64,000 bases of DNA from Bog-756 sp963829235 (GTDB taxonomy: Bacteria > Actinomycetota > Acidimicrobiia > Acidimicrobiales > RAAP-2). The DNA lies in contig CAWHIF010000003.1 of the NCBI GenBank assembly GCA_963829235.1, positions 372,001 to 436,000 on the forward strand, read 5' to 3'. The position numbers were made by a program, and so were the translations under genes. Shown one piece after another: positions 33,854 through 43,381 of the stretch; the stretch's first letter is position 1; the number at the start of each line of letters is the position of its first letter. A model generated the notes under the pieces. It saw nothing but the letters and a program-made list of their open reading frames with translations, had not been told where the DNA came from and did not search any database.

Positions 33854-34948
33854 ATGGAACAACCAGAAGGCGGAGACACCACCCTTTGTCACATGGCCCG
33901 CGGCCCGGAGGCGTATCAGCGCCTCGGACTAAAGCCTGACTCCATCGCAGCATGGGAGGACGGGTTGCGGACTGATACAGCGCCCGGATCCTACGAGTGG
34001 TGGTATTTCGATGCTCATCTGGACGACGGATCGTCACTGGTGATCGTCTTTTACACCAAGAACCCGATGTCGCCGGATCGTCCGCTGGAGCCGTTCGTCA
34101 GCGTGAATCTCGACCGGCCGGGCGCCAAGACGGTGACGTTCGAGAGCCACTGCCCGGCCGAGGACTTCGCTGCGAGCCCAGACGGATGCGACGTGCGCAT
34201 CGGGGACAACACGTTCCGCGGTGACCTCCATCACTATGAGATCCACGTCGGGCACGACGACCTCGTCATCGACGTGGACCTCACCGGTCACGTCCCACCA
34301 TGGCGTCCCGCCACCGGCCACCTGCTGTTCGGCCAACACGACGAGCACTTCTTCGCCTGGCTTCCGTCGGTTCCCCAAGGCACCGCATCAGTGACGGTGA
34401 CGAGCCGTGGTTCGGAAGAATGCCTCAATGGCGTCGGCTACCACGACCACAACTGGGGCGACATGGCGATGCACAAGCTCATCAATCACTGGTACTGGGG
34501 ACGTGCCCAAGCCGGTCCATATTCGATCATCGCCAGCTACATCACCGCGGAGGACAGGTACGGCGCCGCCGAGGTTCCGGTCTTCCTGCTCGCCCGAGGA
34601 GACATCGTCGTCGCCGATGACGTGTCGAAATTGCAATTCGCGATTCACGACGAGCAGACCGACGAGCGGAGCGGCAAGCCGTTCGGCAACACACTGGTCT
34701 ACCAGTACGAGAGCGGTGACGACCTGTACCGAGTGAGTTTTCATCGCGAGAAGACGATCGTCGATCGCCACCTCATCGACGAGATCTCAGGCATCAAGCA
34801 CGTCCTCGCCCGACTGGCGCGCTTCGACGGTGCTTACCTCCGATTTACCGGTGACGTCCAGCTCCAGCACTTCGTCGCCGGAGACAAGGTCGAGGACGTC
34901 GGCGACACCGGGATCTGGGAGCTCATGTACTTCGGGCACACCAGATGA
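33854..34948 (+). CDS. CrtC-like (AttH/CrtC lipocalin-fold) protein, copy 1
   Basis: This 364-residue protein has the tandem beta-barrel signature of hydroxyneurosporene-synthase-like (CrtC/AttH) proteins: SYEWWYFDAHLDDGSSLVIVF near the start, PPWRPATGHLLFG, FAWLPSVPQGTASVTV, GVGYHDHNWGDMAMHKLINHWYWGRAQAGPYSIIAS, and the ending GIWELMYFGH. CrtC hydrates carotenoids, but most members of the superfamily have other or unknown substrates, and no carotenoid genes are near. GGAG lies 7 nt before the ATG. The paralogue at 39066 has the same motifs and length. Confidence 0.82.
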   Translation: MEQPEGGDTTLCHMARGPEAYQRLGLKPDSIAAWEDGLRTDTAPGSYEWWYFDAHLDDGSSLVIVFYTKNPMSPDRPLEPFVSVNLDRPGAKTVTFESHCPAEDFAASPDGCDVRIGDNTFRGDLHHYEIHVGHDDLVIDVDLTGHVPPWRPATGHLLFGQHDEHFFAWLPSVPQGTASVTVTSRGSEECLNGVGYHDHNWGDMAMHKLINHWYWGRAQAGPYSIIASYITAEDRYGAAEVPVFLLARGDIVVADDVSKLQFAIHDEQTDERSGKPFGNTLVYQYESGDDLYRVSFHREKTIVDRHLIDEISGIKHVLARLARFDGAYLRFTGDVQLQHFVAGDKVEDVGDTGIWELMYFGHTR

Positions 34949-35122
34949 ATCGCTCTTCACTCAAAGTATGCGAGCACGAGGAACCCCCCGGAAGCGGGCA
35001 CGACACCTGCTCACTGCCGGCGCCGCGTGGCGTACCCATTCGTTACCGCTGAAGGCCATCGGGATGAGCCGTCGTTCAGACGATCCGACCGGAAAGCATC
35101 CTCGTCAGGAAGGGATCATCCC

Positions 35123-36796
35123 ATGAACTCGGACAGCAGACTCACACGCCGATCGTTCCTCGCTCGGGGAACGGCAGCCGGGGGACTCGTAGTGCTCGGG
35201 GCCACAGCAGGTGGCGCTCTGGCCGGGTGCTCTTCGAGCTCGGCGCCATCGGCCTCCCCGTCGAGCGGATCCCGGTCAGGTGTGAACACCGGCACTCCGA
35301 GCAGGGGGGGGTCGATCACCATCGGCACCATCGCCGAGGTCAACGGCCTGAATCCGGCCACCGCGCAGTGGGACACCAACGGCATCCTCTATGCCAACAC
35401 GGTCTACGACCCACTGATGTGGGTGGCAGCGGACGGGACGGCACAGCCTTATCTGGCCGAATCGTTGACGCCCAATCCGGATTTCACCGTGTGGACGATG
35501 ACGCTGCGGTCGGGAGTGATGTTCAGTGACGGGTCAGCTCTGACCTCTACGGTGGTCAAGAACAACTTCGCCGCCTTGGCGGCGTCGCCCTTGACCGGGC
35601 AAGCCGCCAAAGGGATCACGGTCAATGTGACCGGCCCCCTCACTCTCACCTACGCACTGGATCAGCCGAGGCCTCACTTCCCCTTCACGTTCACGACTCA
35701 GGGCGGCTATGTCGTTGGCCAGGCCATGCTCGACCAAACTGCCGCCGGTAAGACTCCCGACCCGGTCGGTACCGGGCCCTTCGTCTACTCCTCGTGGCTG
35801 CCCAACAGTCATTTCACGGCTACCCGCAATCCGAACTATTGGCAGCATGGCCTACCCCACGTGGACCACGTCACCTTCGTGCCGATCCCCGACTCCGGTC
35901 AGCGTTCCGCATCCCTCCAATCCAGCAGCATCGACCTCATGATCACCACCGACCCGACCTCCATCAATGAGTTCGCCGGCAAGTCCGGGTACCAAATGGT
36001 CGACAGCCTCAGCGATGTCATCGGTGAGCCGACGGTCGCCTCCATCGTGCTCAACACCGCAGCCGCCCCAACCAATGACCTGCGCATCCGTCAGGCGCTA
36101 GCCAAGGCGATCGACGTCAAGGCCGTCTTGACCGTGTTCGGTGGTGGTCTCACGAAACCGATCAACGGCCTGTTCCTCCCCGGCTCCCAGTACTACAGCG
36201 AGACCGGCTACCCGACCTACGATCCGACAGCAGCCAAGGCGCTGGTGAACGAGTACGCAGTTGAACACGGCAGCCCTTCGGTCACGCTGAGCACCGTCAC
36301 CGACCCAAGATTCGAGACGTTGGTCGAGGCCGTCCAACAGATGTGGAGCCAGGTCGGATTCGAGGTCAGGCTGGCCATCCTCGAGCCGGCCGAGTTGATC
36401 TCCAATCTCGTCACCGGCCACTTCCAGGCATCCGTGGACGCCCAGTACGGCGCGGTGGACCCCGACTTGAACTACAACTGGTTCTCGACGACCACCACGG
36501 GCGGTGGCGGAGCCTTGGCCCTCAACTTCTCCCGCAATTCGGATCCAAAGATCGAGGCCGCCCTCCAGAAGGGCCGCACCACCGATGATCAGGCAGTTCG
36601 TGACGCCGCCTACAGGGAGCTGAATAATCGCCTCGCGGCCGACCTGCCGAACCTGTGGCTGGGACAGGACCCCTTTGCCGCGGTGGGTGACCAGCGCGTC
36701 CAGAACTTCGCCGGACTCACGCTTCCCGACGGCACGCCGGGTTACGGATTCAACGAAGGGGTCTTCTTTCCGAGTCAACTGTGGCTGAACTCATAG
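35123..36796 (+). CDS. ABC transporter solute-binding protein, family 5, Tat lipoprotein
   Basis: This 557-residue protein has a twin-arginine signal (TRRSFLARGTAAGG) and a lipobox (ALAGCSS). The mature part follows the family 5 (peptide/nickel/opine) pattern: GGSITIGTIAEVNGLNPATAQWDTNGILYANTVYDPLMWVAADG, PYLAESLTPNPDFTVWTMTLRSGVMFSDG, GTGPFVYSSW, and RIRQALAKAID. AGGGA lies 7 nt before the ATG. No permease or ATPase genes of this transporter type are nearby, so partners must be encoded elsewhere. It is cotranscribed in the CrtC-like/hydrolase cluster, so a hydrophobic or oligomeric substrate is possible. Confidence 0.87.
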   Translation: MNSDSRLTRRSFLARGTAAGGLVVLGATAGGALAGCSSSSAPSASPSSGSRSGVNTGTPSRGGSITIGTIAEVNGLNPATAQWDTNGILYANTVYDPLMWVAADGTAQPYLAESLTPNPDFTVWTMTLRSGVMFSDGSALTSTVVKNNFAALAASPLTGQAAKGITVNVTGPLTLTYALDQPRPHFPFTFTTQGGYVVGQAMLDQTAAGKTPDPVGTGPFVYSSWLPNSHFTATRNPNYWQHGLPHVDHVTFVPIPDSGQRSASLQSSSIDLMITTDPTSINEFAGKSGYQMVDSLSDVIGEPTVASIVLNTAAAPTNDLRIRQALAKAIDVKAVLTVFGGGLTKPINGLFLPGSQYYSETGYPTYDPTAAKALVNEYAVEHGSPSVTLSTVTDPRFETLVEAVQQMWSQVGFEVRLAILEPAELISNLVTGHFQASVDAQYGAVDPDLNYNWFSTTTTGGGGALALNFSRNSDPKIEAALQKGRTTDDQAVRDAAYRELNNRLAADLPNLWLGQDPFAAVGDQRVQNFAGLTLPDGTPGYGFNEGVFFPSQLWLNS

Positions 36797-36945
36797 TGGT
36801 GGTGGTGACGTGTTGCCTGCGGTCCGCTCCTTGAGCAATCCATGACGCGAGAGGTGTCGGTGGTGGTTGGAGTCGAACCGAGAAGCAGCGACGGACCTGC
36901 GCCAATGAGCACACAATCGGCTGACGCTGAGCCGGAGGGGCTGTG

Positions 36946-38832
36946 ATGGCGGTTCTGGGCGTAACCCCTGTTGAACAGGGAGCATTCGCAGACGGGACAC
37001 GATTCGGTGAAACGGGGCCTTACCAGATGCTCCGGTGCCGAGTGCGTGTGGCCCTGGATCCTCGCAGCGAGGTCAATCGTCCAATTGTGGATATTGACAG
37101 TGCCGAAATGTCGGAGTCCGGGTATGTCGAGGCCGAATCTGACGTCGTTGTCCTCGGCCCGATGGAACGCCGGGGCAACCGTTGCTTGCTCTGTGTGGTG
37201 CCGAATCGTGGCACGACGGGTGGGATGCCCTTCACTATCGATGAGCCGCCTCGATTCGGCGCCGAACCAGGCTTACACCCCGGCGATGGATGGCTCCTTC
37301 AAGGCGGATGGACCCTCTGCTGGATCGGTTGGCAATGGGACGTCCCACGGACTGAAGGGCGCCTGGGTTGCTCCGTCCCTGAGGTCGTCGACGGAGAAGG
37401 CAGGCCGCTCGAGGGCACTGTCCGGGTCGATCTTCAGCCCTTGCTGGTGACCGCTCCGTCGCTGCCCCTCCGATCGGCCTCGGATCTCACCGGCACGGTG
37501 ACCTGCTATCCCGCCGCGGATCTGGAGCAGCGAGATGCCGTGCTCCAGGTCGCACCTCGTCGCGGTGAGCCGTTTCACCCCGTTCCGCGCTCGGAATGGC
37601 AGTTTGCGCACTCGGATGTGGATGGCTCACCCGTCCCCGACCGTCAGTCGATCTGGTTGGCCGGCGGCTTCCGGCCTGACCTGGTCTACGAGGTCCGGTA
37701 CCACACGAACCGGTGCCCTCTGGTCGGCGCCGGGTTGGCGGTCTTCCGAGACGTCGCGAGCCATCTGCTCTCCAGTGACGATCATCTCGCCCATGGATTC
37801 GCGGTCGGGTGGTCGCAAAGCGGACGATTTCTCCGACAGTTCCTGTCGGATGGCTTCAACTGCGACGAGGCGGGGCATCAGGTCTTCGATGCGGTGATCC
37901 CGTTCATCGCCGGGGCCAGTACGGGTGAGTTCAACCAGCGATATGGGCAGCCGTCCGAAGCGCTCGCAGAAGGGTCGGCGCTGCGACCGCCCTTTGTTCT
38001 TAGGGACCTCTTGGCACTCGACCGTGCACGGGGCACCGTGCCGAAGGTGGTCACTGTCGACAGCGCCTCGGAATACTGGCGAGGAGACGGCAGTGTCGCC
38101 CATATCGATCCGCTGGGACGTGACAATCCATTGGACGATCCCCACACTCGTGAGTACTACCTCGCGGGAACCGAACACCTTGGCGGCACGCCACCGAATC
38201 CGGAGGGTCCCGGAACACCTCGCAACTACCTCTCCGTCTCGCCCTTCAATCGGGCGGTCTTGGAGTTGACCCGAAGGTGGGTCGTCGATGCTGATCCTCC
38301 CCCTCGGTCACGCCTGCCTCGAAGGGCCGATGGCACGGCCGTACCGCGTCGGCAGGCACTCGACCGCTTCGCCGCCATCACCGGGATCGTCACGCCCGCG
38401 GAGGCCAACCTGCTCTCCCCGATGGCGGTGGGCGACGTTGAGGTCCCCGGGACGGCGTATGTCTCTGCACTCGACCGGGATGGAAACGAGGTGGCCGGCA
38501 TCCGCCATCCTGAGCTCTCCGTTCCCGTGGCAACACATACCGGCTGGAATCTCGCGCTCACCGAGGGCCCGCAATGGACTTGCATTGGTTCTGTCACTGG
38601 CAACAGCCTCCCCTTTCCACTACAGGCACCTACCTCTCGGTCACGAGACCGACGACGCTCCATTCAGGAGCGCTACAGCGACCGCGATGATTACGTGACC
38701 CAGCTCGAGGCCGCGGCTGAACTGCTTGTGGCCGAGGGGTTCATACTGGCCGAAGATGTCGAGGGCATCGTCATCGCCGGACGTACTCACTACGAGCTGA
38801 TCGTCGGTCGCCAGGCGAATCACGGAGCATAG
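36946..38832 (+). CDS. Alpha/beta hydrolase-domain protein (PF20091-like)
   Basis: This 628-residue protein has a nucleophile elbow HGFAVGWSQSGRFLRQFLSDG (GxSxS with Ser in WSQSG) and large flanking beta-rich regions. An N-terminal GAFADGTRFGETGPYQMLRCRVRVALDPR segment is typical of the long alpha/beta hydrolase-domain family found in actinobacteria and sphingomonads. There is no signal peptide. The ATG at 36946 has GGAGG 7 nt upstream. It lies between the solute-binding protein and the second CrtC-like gene. The family's substrates are uncharacterised; ester or lactone hydrolysis is the inference. Confidence 0.78.
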   Translation: MAVLGVTPVEQGAFADGTRFGETGPYQMLRCRVRVALDPRSEVNRPIVDIDSAEMSESGYVEAESDVVVLGPMERRGNRCLLCVVPNRGTTGGMPFTIDEPPRFGAEPGLHPGDGWLLQGGWTLCWIGWQWDVPRTEGRLGCSVPEVVDGEGRPLEGTVRVDLQPLLVTAPSLPLRSASDLTGTVTCYPAADLEQRDAVLQVAPRRGEPFHPVPRSEWQFAHSDVDGSPVPDRQSIWLAGGFRPDLVYEVRYHTNRCPLVGAGLAVFRDVASHLLSSDDHLAHGFAVGWSQSGRFLRQFLSDGFNCDEAGHQVFDAVIPFIAGASTGEFNQRYGQPSEALAEGSALRPPFVLRDLLALDRARGTVPKVVTVDSASEYWRGDGSVAHIDPLGRDNPLDDPHTREYYLAGTEHLGGTPPNPEGPGTPRNYLSVSPFNRAVLELTRRWVVDADPPPRSRLPRRADGTAVPRRQALDRFAAITGIVTPAEANLLSPMAVGDVEVPGTAYVSALDRDGNEVAGIRHPELSVPVATHTGWNLALTEGPQWTCIGSVTGNSLPFPLQAPTSRSRDRRRSIQERYSDRDDYVTQLEAAAELLVAEGFILAEDVEGIVIAGRTHYELIVGRQANHGA

Positions 38833-39065
38833 GGGGAGACGGAGCATAGGGGGATATCCAGAGTTCTGGAATCTGGGACCTTCGCCGGGGGGAGGCTCGA
38901 GTTGATGGCATATACAAGAGTCGGGACCATCATCCGGACTCGATCGAACCCGCGCTCAAAGTTGCTGCCACACGGTGAGCTGAATCGGGCTGGGAATCCC
39001 CTTGACATCAAAGGGTTGCTCCCTTACTCTTAAAACGAACATTCCTTCACACTGGAGACGGATCC

Positions 39066-40148
39066 ATGACCACTGCGACACTTCTCGCGGGGCGAGCCAT
39101 CAGCGACGCCGACTACCAGCGGCTGGGCCTCTCCCAGGACACCATCGCGCCCTGGGAGGACGGTGCCCGCACCGACGGCGGACGCGGCACCTTCGAGTGG
39201 TGGTACTTCGACGCCCACCTCGACGACGGCGCCGCACTGGTCGTCATGTTCATGGACAAGGACGTGACCGAACCACAGAAGCCGCTTGACCCGCTGGTGC
39301 GCATCAACCTCGACTTGCCCGACGGCCGAAGCTTGCAGAAAACGCAGCACTTTGCGCCCGAGGACTACTCGGCTGGGACCGACCACGCCGACGTGCGTAT
39401 GGCCGAAAACCGCTTCGTAGGTGACCTGCACCGCTACCACATCACGGCCGCGATCGACGAGGTGAGCATCGACGTGACCCTTACCGGCCAGGTCCCTCCG
39501 TGGCGGCCGGGGACCGGCTACGTCTGCTTCGGCGCCGACCGGTCGCGTGAGTTCGCCTGGCTACCCTCCGTTCCGCAGGGCACGGTCGAAGTGCGCTACC
39601 TCGTCGGCGACGAGGTCCACGAGACCACCGGCATCGGCTACCACGACCACAACTGGGGCAACGCTGCCCTGTCCAAGCTCATCCACGACTGGTACTGGGC
39701 ACGCGGGCAGGCAGGCCCCTACTCCGTGATCACCGCATACGAGACTGCCCACGAGAAGTTCGGATACGCGCCCATCGTGAGCTTCATGCTGGCCAAGGAC
39801 GGACACGTCGTTGCGGGCGACGCTACCAAGGTCGCCTTCACTTGCGAGGACATCTATACCGACGAGAAAACCGGCAAACCGGTGGCCAACGTGCTGCGCT
39901 ACAGCTACGAGGATGGGGACGACCGCTACGTGGTGACCTACACGCGGGAGGAGGACCTCTCCAGAAACAGGATGATCGAGGGCATCCACGGCATCAAGCG
40001 GCTCGCAGCAACGCTGGTCGGTTTCGACGGCGCCTACCTTCGCTTCAGTGGCGAATGCCGGGTGCAGTACTTCCGTGCAGGTGTACTTGTCGAGGAGTTC
40101 GCAGACAAGGCGATCTGGGAGCTCATGTACTTCGGACACGCACGTTGA
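39066..40148 (+). CDS. CrtC-like (AttH/CrtC lipocalin-fold) protein, copy 2
   Basis: This 360-residue paralogue of the 33854 gene conserves YQRLGLSQDTIAPWEDGARTD, TFEWWYFDAHLDDGAALVVMF, PPWRPGTGYVCFG, FAWLPSVPQGTVEVRY, GIGYHDHNWGNAALSKLIHDWYWARGQAGPYSVITA and AIWELMYFGHAR. The near-identical block order but moderate identity suggests an old duplication with divergence in specificity. GGAG lies 8 nt before the ATG. It ends 100 bp before the ABC-2-like membrane protein. The substrate is unknown. Confidence 0.82.
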   Translation: MTTATLLAGRAISDADYQRLGLSQDTIAPWEDGARTDGGRGTFEWWYFDAHLDDGAALVVMFMDKDVTEPQKPLDPLVRINLDLPDGRSLQKTQHFAPEDYSAGTDHADVRMAENRFVGDLHRYHITAAIDEVSIDVTLTGQVPPWRPGTGYVCFGADRSREFAWLPSVPQGTVEVRYLVGDEVHETTGIGYHDHNWGNAALSKLIHDWYWARGQAGPYSVITAYETAHEKFGYAPIVSFMLAKDGHVVAGDATKVAFTCEDIYTDEKTGKPVANVLRYSYEDGDDRYVVTYTREEDLSRNRMIEGIHGIKRLAATLVGFDGAYLRFSGECRVQYFRAGVLVEEFADKAIWELMYFGHAR

Positions 40149-40247
40149 CCACACACCGCTTACCGGCTCGTCATCTTGTCCGTGCGCCGGATCGCCAGAT
40201 GTCTCCTGGCCTTGGTGCCGAGTCTCCTGAACAGGAAAGGACAGGCC

Positions 40248-41621
40248 GTGAACTCCGACCATGAAAGAGACGGAATGCCCGGCTCCGCACCACGGATCCG
40301 CGCGTCGACCCTACTCCGGGTGCGCAGTGTGTGGCTTGCCCCGATCATCCTGGCGTCGGTCCTGATGTTTTTGATGACGCTCTTCTACATTGGCGCGATT
40401 GTCAACCCGACGGGACACCTGAGCGGCTTGCCAGTGGAGCTGGTCAACGAAGATAGCGGCGGGACCCTTCAAGGAAGTCAGGTCGACTTCGGAGTCCAGG
40501 TGGCTTCGGACTTGCTGCATTCGCACGATGTGACCAGCCGACTCTCGCTGAAGGAGGTCTCCTCCGCCCAGGCCACGGCCCAGATGAATAGCGACAAAGC
40601 CTTCGCTGCCATCGTGATCCCTTCCGACTTCACCGTCTCTTTGTTGTCCGCCTATGGGCTGGCGTCCGCGTCCGCCGGCACGCCGACGGTGGAGTTGCTC
40701 ACCAACCCGCGGGCGGGCGGCACCGGGGTTGAGCTCGCCACTGGAGTTGCCCAGCCGGCGCTCCATCAGGTGTCGCTCTCGATCGGGAGCAAGCTATCGG
40801 GTGAGGCCGCCAAGCTCGGCCGCACCCCGGAAGCTGGGATCAGTGCCTCCAACCCAGTCACGGTGACGACGAGCGAGGCCAGATCCCTCCCACCGAACTC
40901 GGCGCTTGGGCTGAGCGCCTTTTACATCTCGCTGCTCGCGCTCATGTGCGGGTTCCTGGGCGCTGTTCTCGTCAACTCCAGCATCGATACTGCGCTCGGG
41001 TACGGCACCAGCGAGATCGGACCCAGATGGCGGCAACGGGTGCCGGTCGCCATCAGCCGGTGGCAAACCCTCCTGACCAAATGGGCGGTGGCATTCGTCG
41101 CTGTGCCCATCCTGACCGGCATCCTTCTCCTGGTTGCCGTCGGGCTCCTTCACATGAATGCTCCCTCTGTTGGTGAACTCTGGCTCTTCACCTCATTCGC
41201 GGGCATTGGGATCGCGGCCGGCACGCTCGCCCTGTTCGCCGCTTTCGGTTCACTTGGGCAATTGCTGGCGATGCTCCTGTTCGTCTACCTTGCCCTGGCC
41301 TCCTCGGGAGGCACCATCCCGGTGCAGGCATTGCCGTCATTCTTCCGCTTCGCCGCCGGCTTCGAGCCACTCCGGCAAGTGCTCGGCGGGGTGCGGGCGA
41401 TCCTCTACTTCAACGCCCAAGGAGACGCCGGACTCACCCGGGGCGTCGTTCTCATCAGCATCTGGCTCGTCGTGTGGGTCATCGTCGGAGCGGCAGTGGT
41501 CAGGTGGTACGACCGGAGAGGCATGGATCGCCTCAACCCTGATGTGCTCGAGGTCGTGCAACGGTCCGCCCGGGCCTATCTTGCGAGCAGGGAATCCAGT
41601 GGCAGCCCGCAATCTCCGTGA
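40248..41621 (+). CDS. ABC-2/YhgE-type multi-spanning membrane protein
   Basis: This 457-residue membrane protein has an N-terminal TM (WLAPIILASVLMFLMTLFYIGAIVNPTG), a large extracytoplasmic loop (about 170 residues), then five TM segments (AFYISLLALMCGFLGAVLV, LTKWAVAFVAVPILTGILLLVAVGLL, LFTSFAGIGIAAGTLALFAAFGSLGQLLAMLLFVYLAL and VLISIWLVVWVIVGAAVV). This layout matches DUF3533/YhgE-Pip-type ABC-2 proteins of high-GC bacteria. No ATPase is adjacent. GTG at 40248 follows AAAGGA at 7 nt. A role in export or envelope function is likely. Confidence 0.8.
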   Translation: MNSDHERDGMPGSAPRIRASTLLRVRSVWLAPIILASVLMFLMTLFYIGAIVNPTGHLSGLPVELVNEDSGGTLQGSQVDFGVQVASDLLHSHDVTSRLSLKEVSSAQATAQMNSDKAFAAIVIPSDFTVSLLSAYGLASASAGTPTVELLTNPRAGGTGVELATGVAQPALHQVSLSIGSKLSGEAAKLGRTPEAGISASNPVTVTTSEARSLPPNSALGLSAFYISLLALMCGFLGAVLVNSSIDTALGYGTSEIGPRWRQRVPVAISRWQTLLTKWAVAFVAVPILTGILLLVAVGLLHMNAPSVGELWLFTSFAGIGIAAGTLALFAAFGSLGQLLAMLLFVYLALASSGGTIPVQALPSFFRFAAGFEPLRQVLGGVRAILYFNAQGDAGLTRGVVLISIWLVVWVIVGAAVVRWYDRRGMDRLNPDVLEVVQRSARAYLASRESSGSPQSP

Positions 41622-41745
41622 CAACGAGCTAAGCCAACCTGGCCCTCGACCTTCTCCGAGACCACTGATCAATCGACGGCGCCCACGGCACCAGGAAGCG
41701 ACCGTCGTGCAACGGTTGGATAACCACACTTTGGAGGTGACGAGT

Positions 41746-43164
41746 ATGCCGACCACCCAGACAGCGACGTCCTCTGCCGGGCGCCACCGCGTCGTCGTCG
41801 TCGGCGGGGGGTTCGGCGGCCTCCCGGCCACCCGCCTGCTGGCTCGCTCGAACGTCGAGGTGACGCTCCTCGATCGCAGGAACCACCATCTGTTTCAGCC
41901 CCTGCTCTATCAAGTCGCCACCGGTATCTTGTCGCCCGGCCAGATTGCGCCGGTGTTCCGACACATGTTTCGCAAGAGGCGGAACGTACGGGTGGAGCTG
42001 GCGGAGGTGACCGGATTCGATCTCGGTCGTCACGTCGTAACGGCACGGACGATTCCCGGAAAGAAACTCGAATTCCCCTACGACAGCCTGATCGTCGCCG
42101 CGGGCGCCGGACAGTCGTATTTCGGCCACGACGAGTATGCGCTGGTGGCGCCCGGGATGAAGACGATTGACGATGCTCTCGAGTTACGCCGGCGCATCTT
42201 CGGTGCGCTCGAGCTGGCAGAGACTGCCACCGACTCCAGCCAGCGGCAGTTCTGGATGACGATGGTGGTCGTCGGGGCCGGCCCGACCGGTGTCGAGCTG
42301 GCCGGACAGGTGCGGGAGCTGGCCGTCCGAAGCTTGCAGCACGACTTTCGGTCCATCGAACCATCGTCGGTGCGAGTCGTCCTCATCGATGGGGGCGCAG
42401 AGCCCCTGGCCAACTTTGGCGACCAATTGTCGTCCCGAGCGGCAAAGGAGCTCAGATCGATGGGGGTCGAGTTGTTGATGGGCTCTCGGGTCGTCGGTGT
42501 CGACGCTTTGGGTGTCGACATCCGACGCGGGGACGAGGAGGACAGGATCGACGCCGGCACGACGATCTGGGCCGCTGGCGTCCAGGCCTCACCTCTGGCT
42601 GCGGCGTTGGCCGAGGCGACAGGAGCGGCCGTCGACAGCGAAGGGCGGATTGCCGTCCAGCCCGACTTGAGCCTGCCGGGCCATCGGGAGGTGTTCGCTG
42701 TCGGGGACATGGCCACGATTCACGAGTTGCCCGGCGTGTGTGAGGTCGCCCTCCAGGGCGGCCTGCATGCGGCCAACACGATCCGACGCCGGCTGAACGG
42801 AGACGCTCGGGACGTCCCCTTCAACTATCGGGACCTCGGCAACGCAGCCGCCGTCGGGCGTTTCAAGGCGATAGTGAGCGTGAGGGGCCTGCATCTCAGC
42901 GGGTTTGCAGGATGGGTCGTCTGGCTATTTGTCCACATCACTTTCCTCAATGGATTCGGGAATCGGCTGATGGCGCTATGGCGCTGGAGCCGCGCCATGG
43001 TGGGACGGGCCCGCCCCGAACGGGTCTTTAGTGTGGGGCATACGGGCGGTGACCTGAGCCTTCCCGAAACGGTGCGGGCTCGGATCATGCCGAGCCCGTT
43101 TCCAGCGACCGACATGCGTCTCGAACGGCCTGCGCCATCGACGCCGAGGGCGGATGTCGAGTGA
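41746..43164 (+). CDS. Type II NADH dehydrogenase (NDH-2) family protein
   Basis: This 472-residue flavoprotein has an N-terminal FAD motif VVVVGGGFGGLPATRLL, then RNHHLFQPLLYQVATGILSPGQIAPVFR, an NAD(P) motif VVVGAGPTGVELAGQVREL, and AAGVQASPLAAAL. FAVGDMATI binds FAD ribose. The C-terminal hydrophobic helix FAGWVVWLFVHITFLNGFGNRLMALWRW is the membrane-association segment of type II NADH dehydrogenases. It oxidises NADH and reduces quinone without proton pumping. GGAGGTGA precedes the ATG at 41746 with good spacing; the frame open to 41158 upstream is a shadow of the membrane-protein gene. Confidence 0.9.
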   Translation: MPTTQTATSSAGRHRVVVVGGGFGGLPATRLLARSNVEVTLLDRRNHHLFQPLLYQVATGILSPGQIAPVFRHMFRKRRNVRVELAEVTGFDLGRHVVTARTIPGKKLEFPYDSLIVAAGAGQSYFGHDEYALVAPGMKTIDDALELRRRIFGALELAETATDSSQRQFWMTMVVVGAGPTGVELAGQVRELAVRSLQHDFRSIEPSSVRVVLIDGGAEPLANFGDQLSSRAAKELRSMGVELLMGSRVVGVDALGVDIRRGDEEDRIDAGTTIWAAGVQASPLAAALAEATGAAVDSEGRIAVQPDLSLPGHREVFAVGDMATIHELPGVCEVALQGGLHAANTIRRRLNGDARDVPFNYRDLGNAAAVGRFKAIVSVRGLHLSGFAGWVVWLFVHITFLNGFGNRLMALWRWSRAMVGRARPERVFSVGHTGGDLSLPETVRARIMPSPFPATDMRLERPAPSTPRADVE

Positions 43165-43310
43165 ACATGACGTAGCGTCTGAGCGAGCATCTCACCCGAC
43201 GATCCAGCTCTCCAACTGGTTGGAAACCGGCTGTCTGGGTCGGTAGGCGATCCGACAGGCGAAGTAGCCCCTCAGCAGCTAAGACGTTGTGATTCTGACA
43301 ACGGAGTGGG

Positions 43311-43380
43311 CCGTAGTCTCTCGTATTCGAACTCGCCTGACGTGCGGAAACGCCTCCAGGTGCTCGAGTCCGCTCAGGAA
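43311..43380 (+). repeat. Diverged direct repeat, left copy flanking VapBC
   Basis: About 69 bp (starting CCGTAGTCTCTCGTATTCGA) match the copy at 44120-44188. A GTG-initiated frame reads VGRSLSYSNSPDVRKRLQVLES to a TAA. Confidence 0.8.
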
Positions 43381-43381
43381 G

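Noticed and set aside
28248..38846. Identical 15-mer GGGGGAGACGGAGCA at 28248 and 38832 with a nearby CAGAGTTCTG
   Set aside because: A 15-base match is near chance expectation for 64 kb of GC-rich DNA and the distance to CAGAGTTCTG differs (5 versus 12 nt).
41158..41745. Upstream extension of the NDH-2 frame
   Set aside because: It overlaps the membrane-protein gene in another frame; the ATG at 41746 has a strong GGAGGTGA site.
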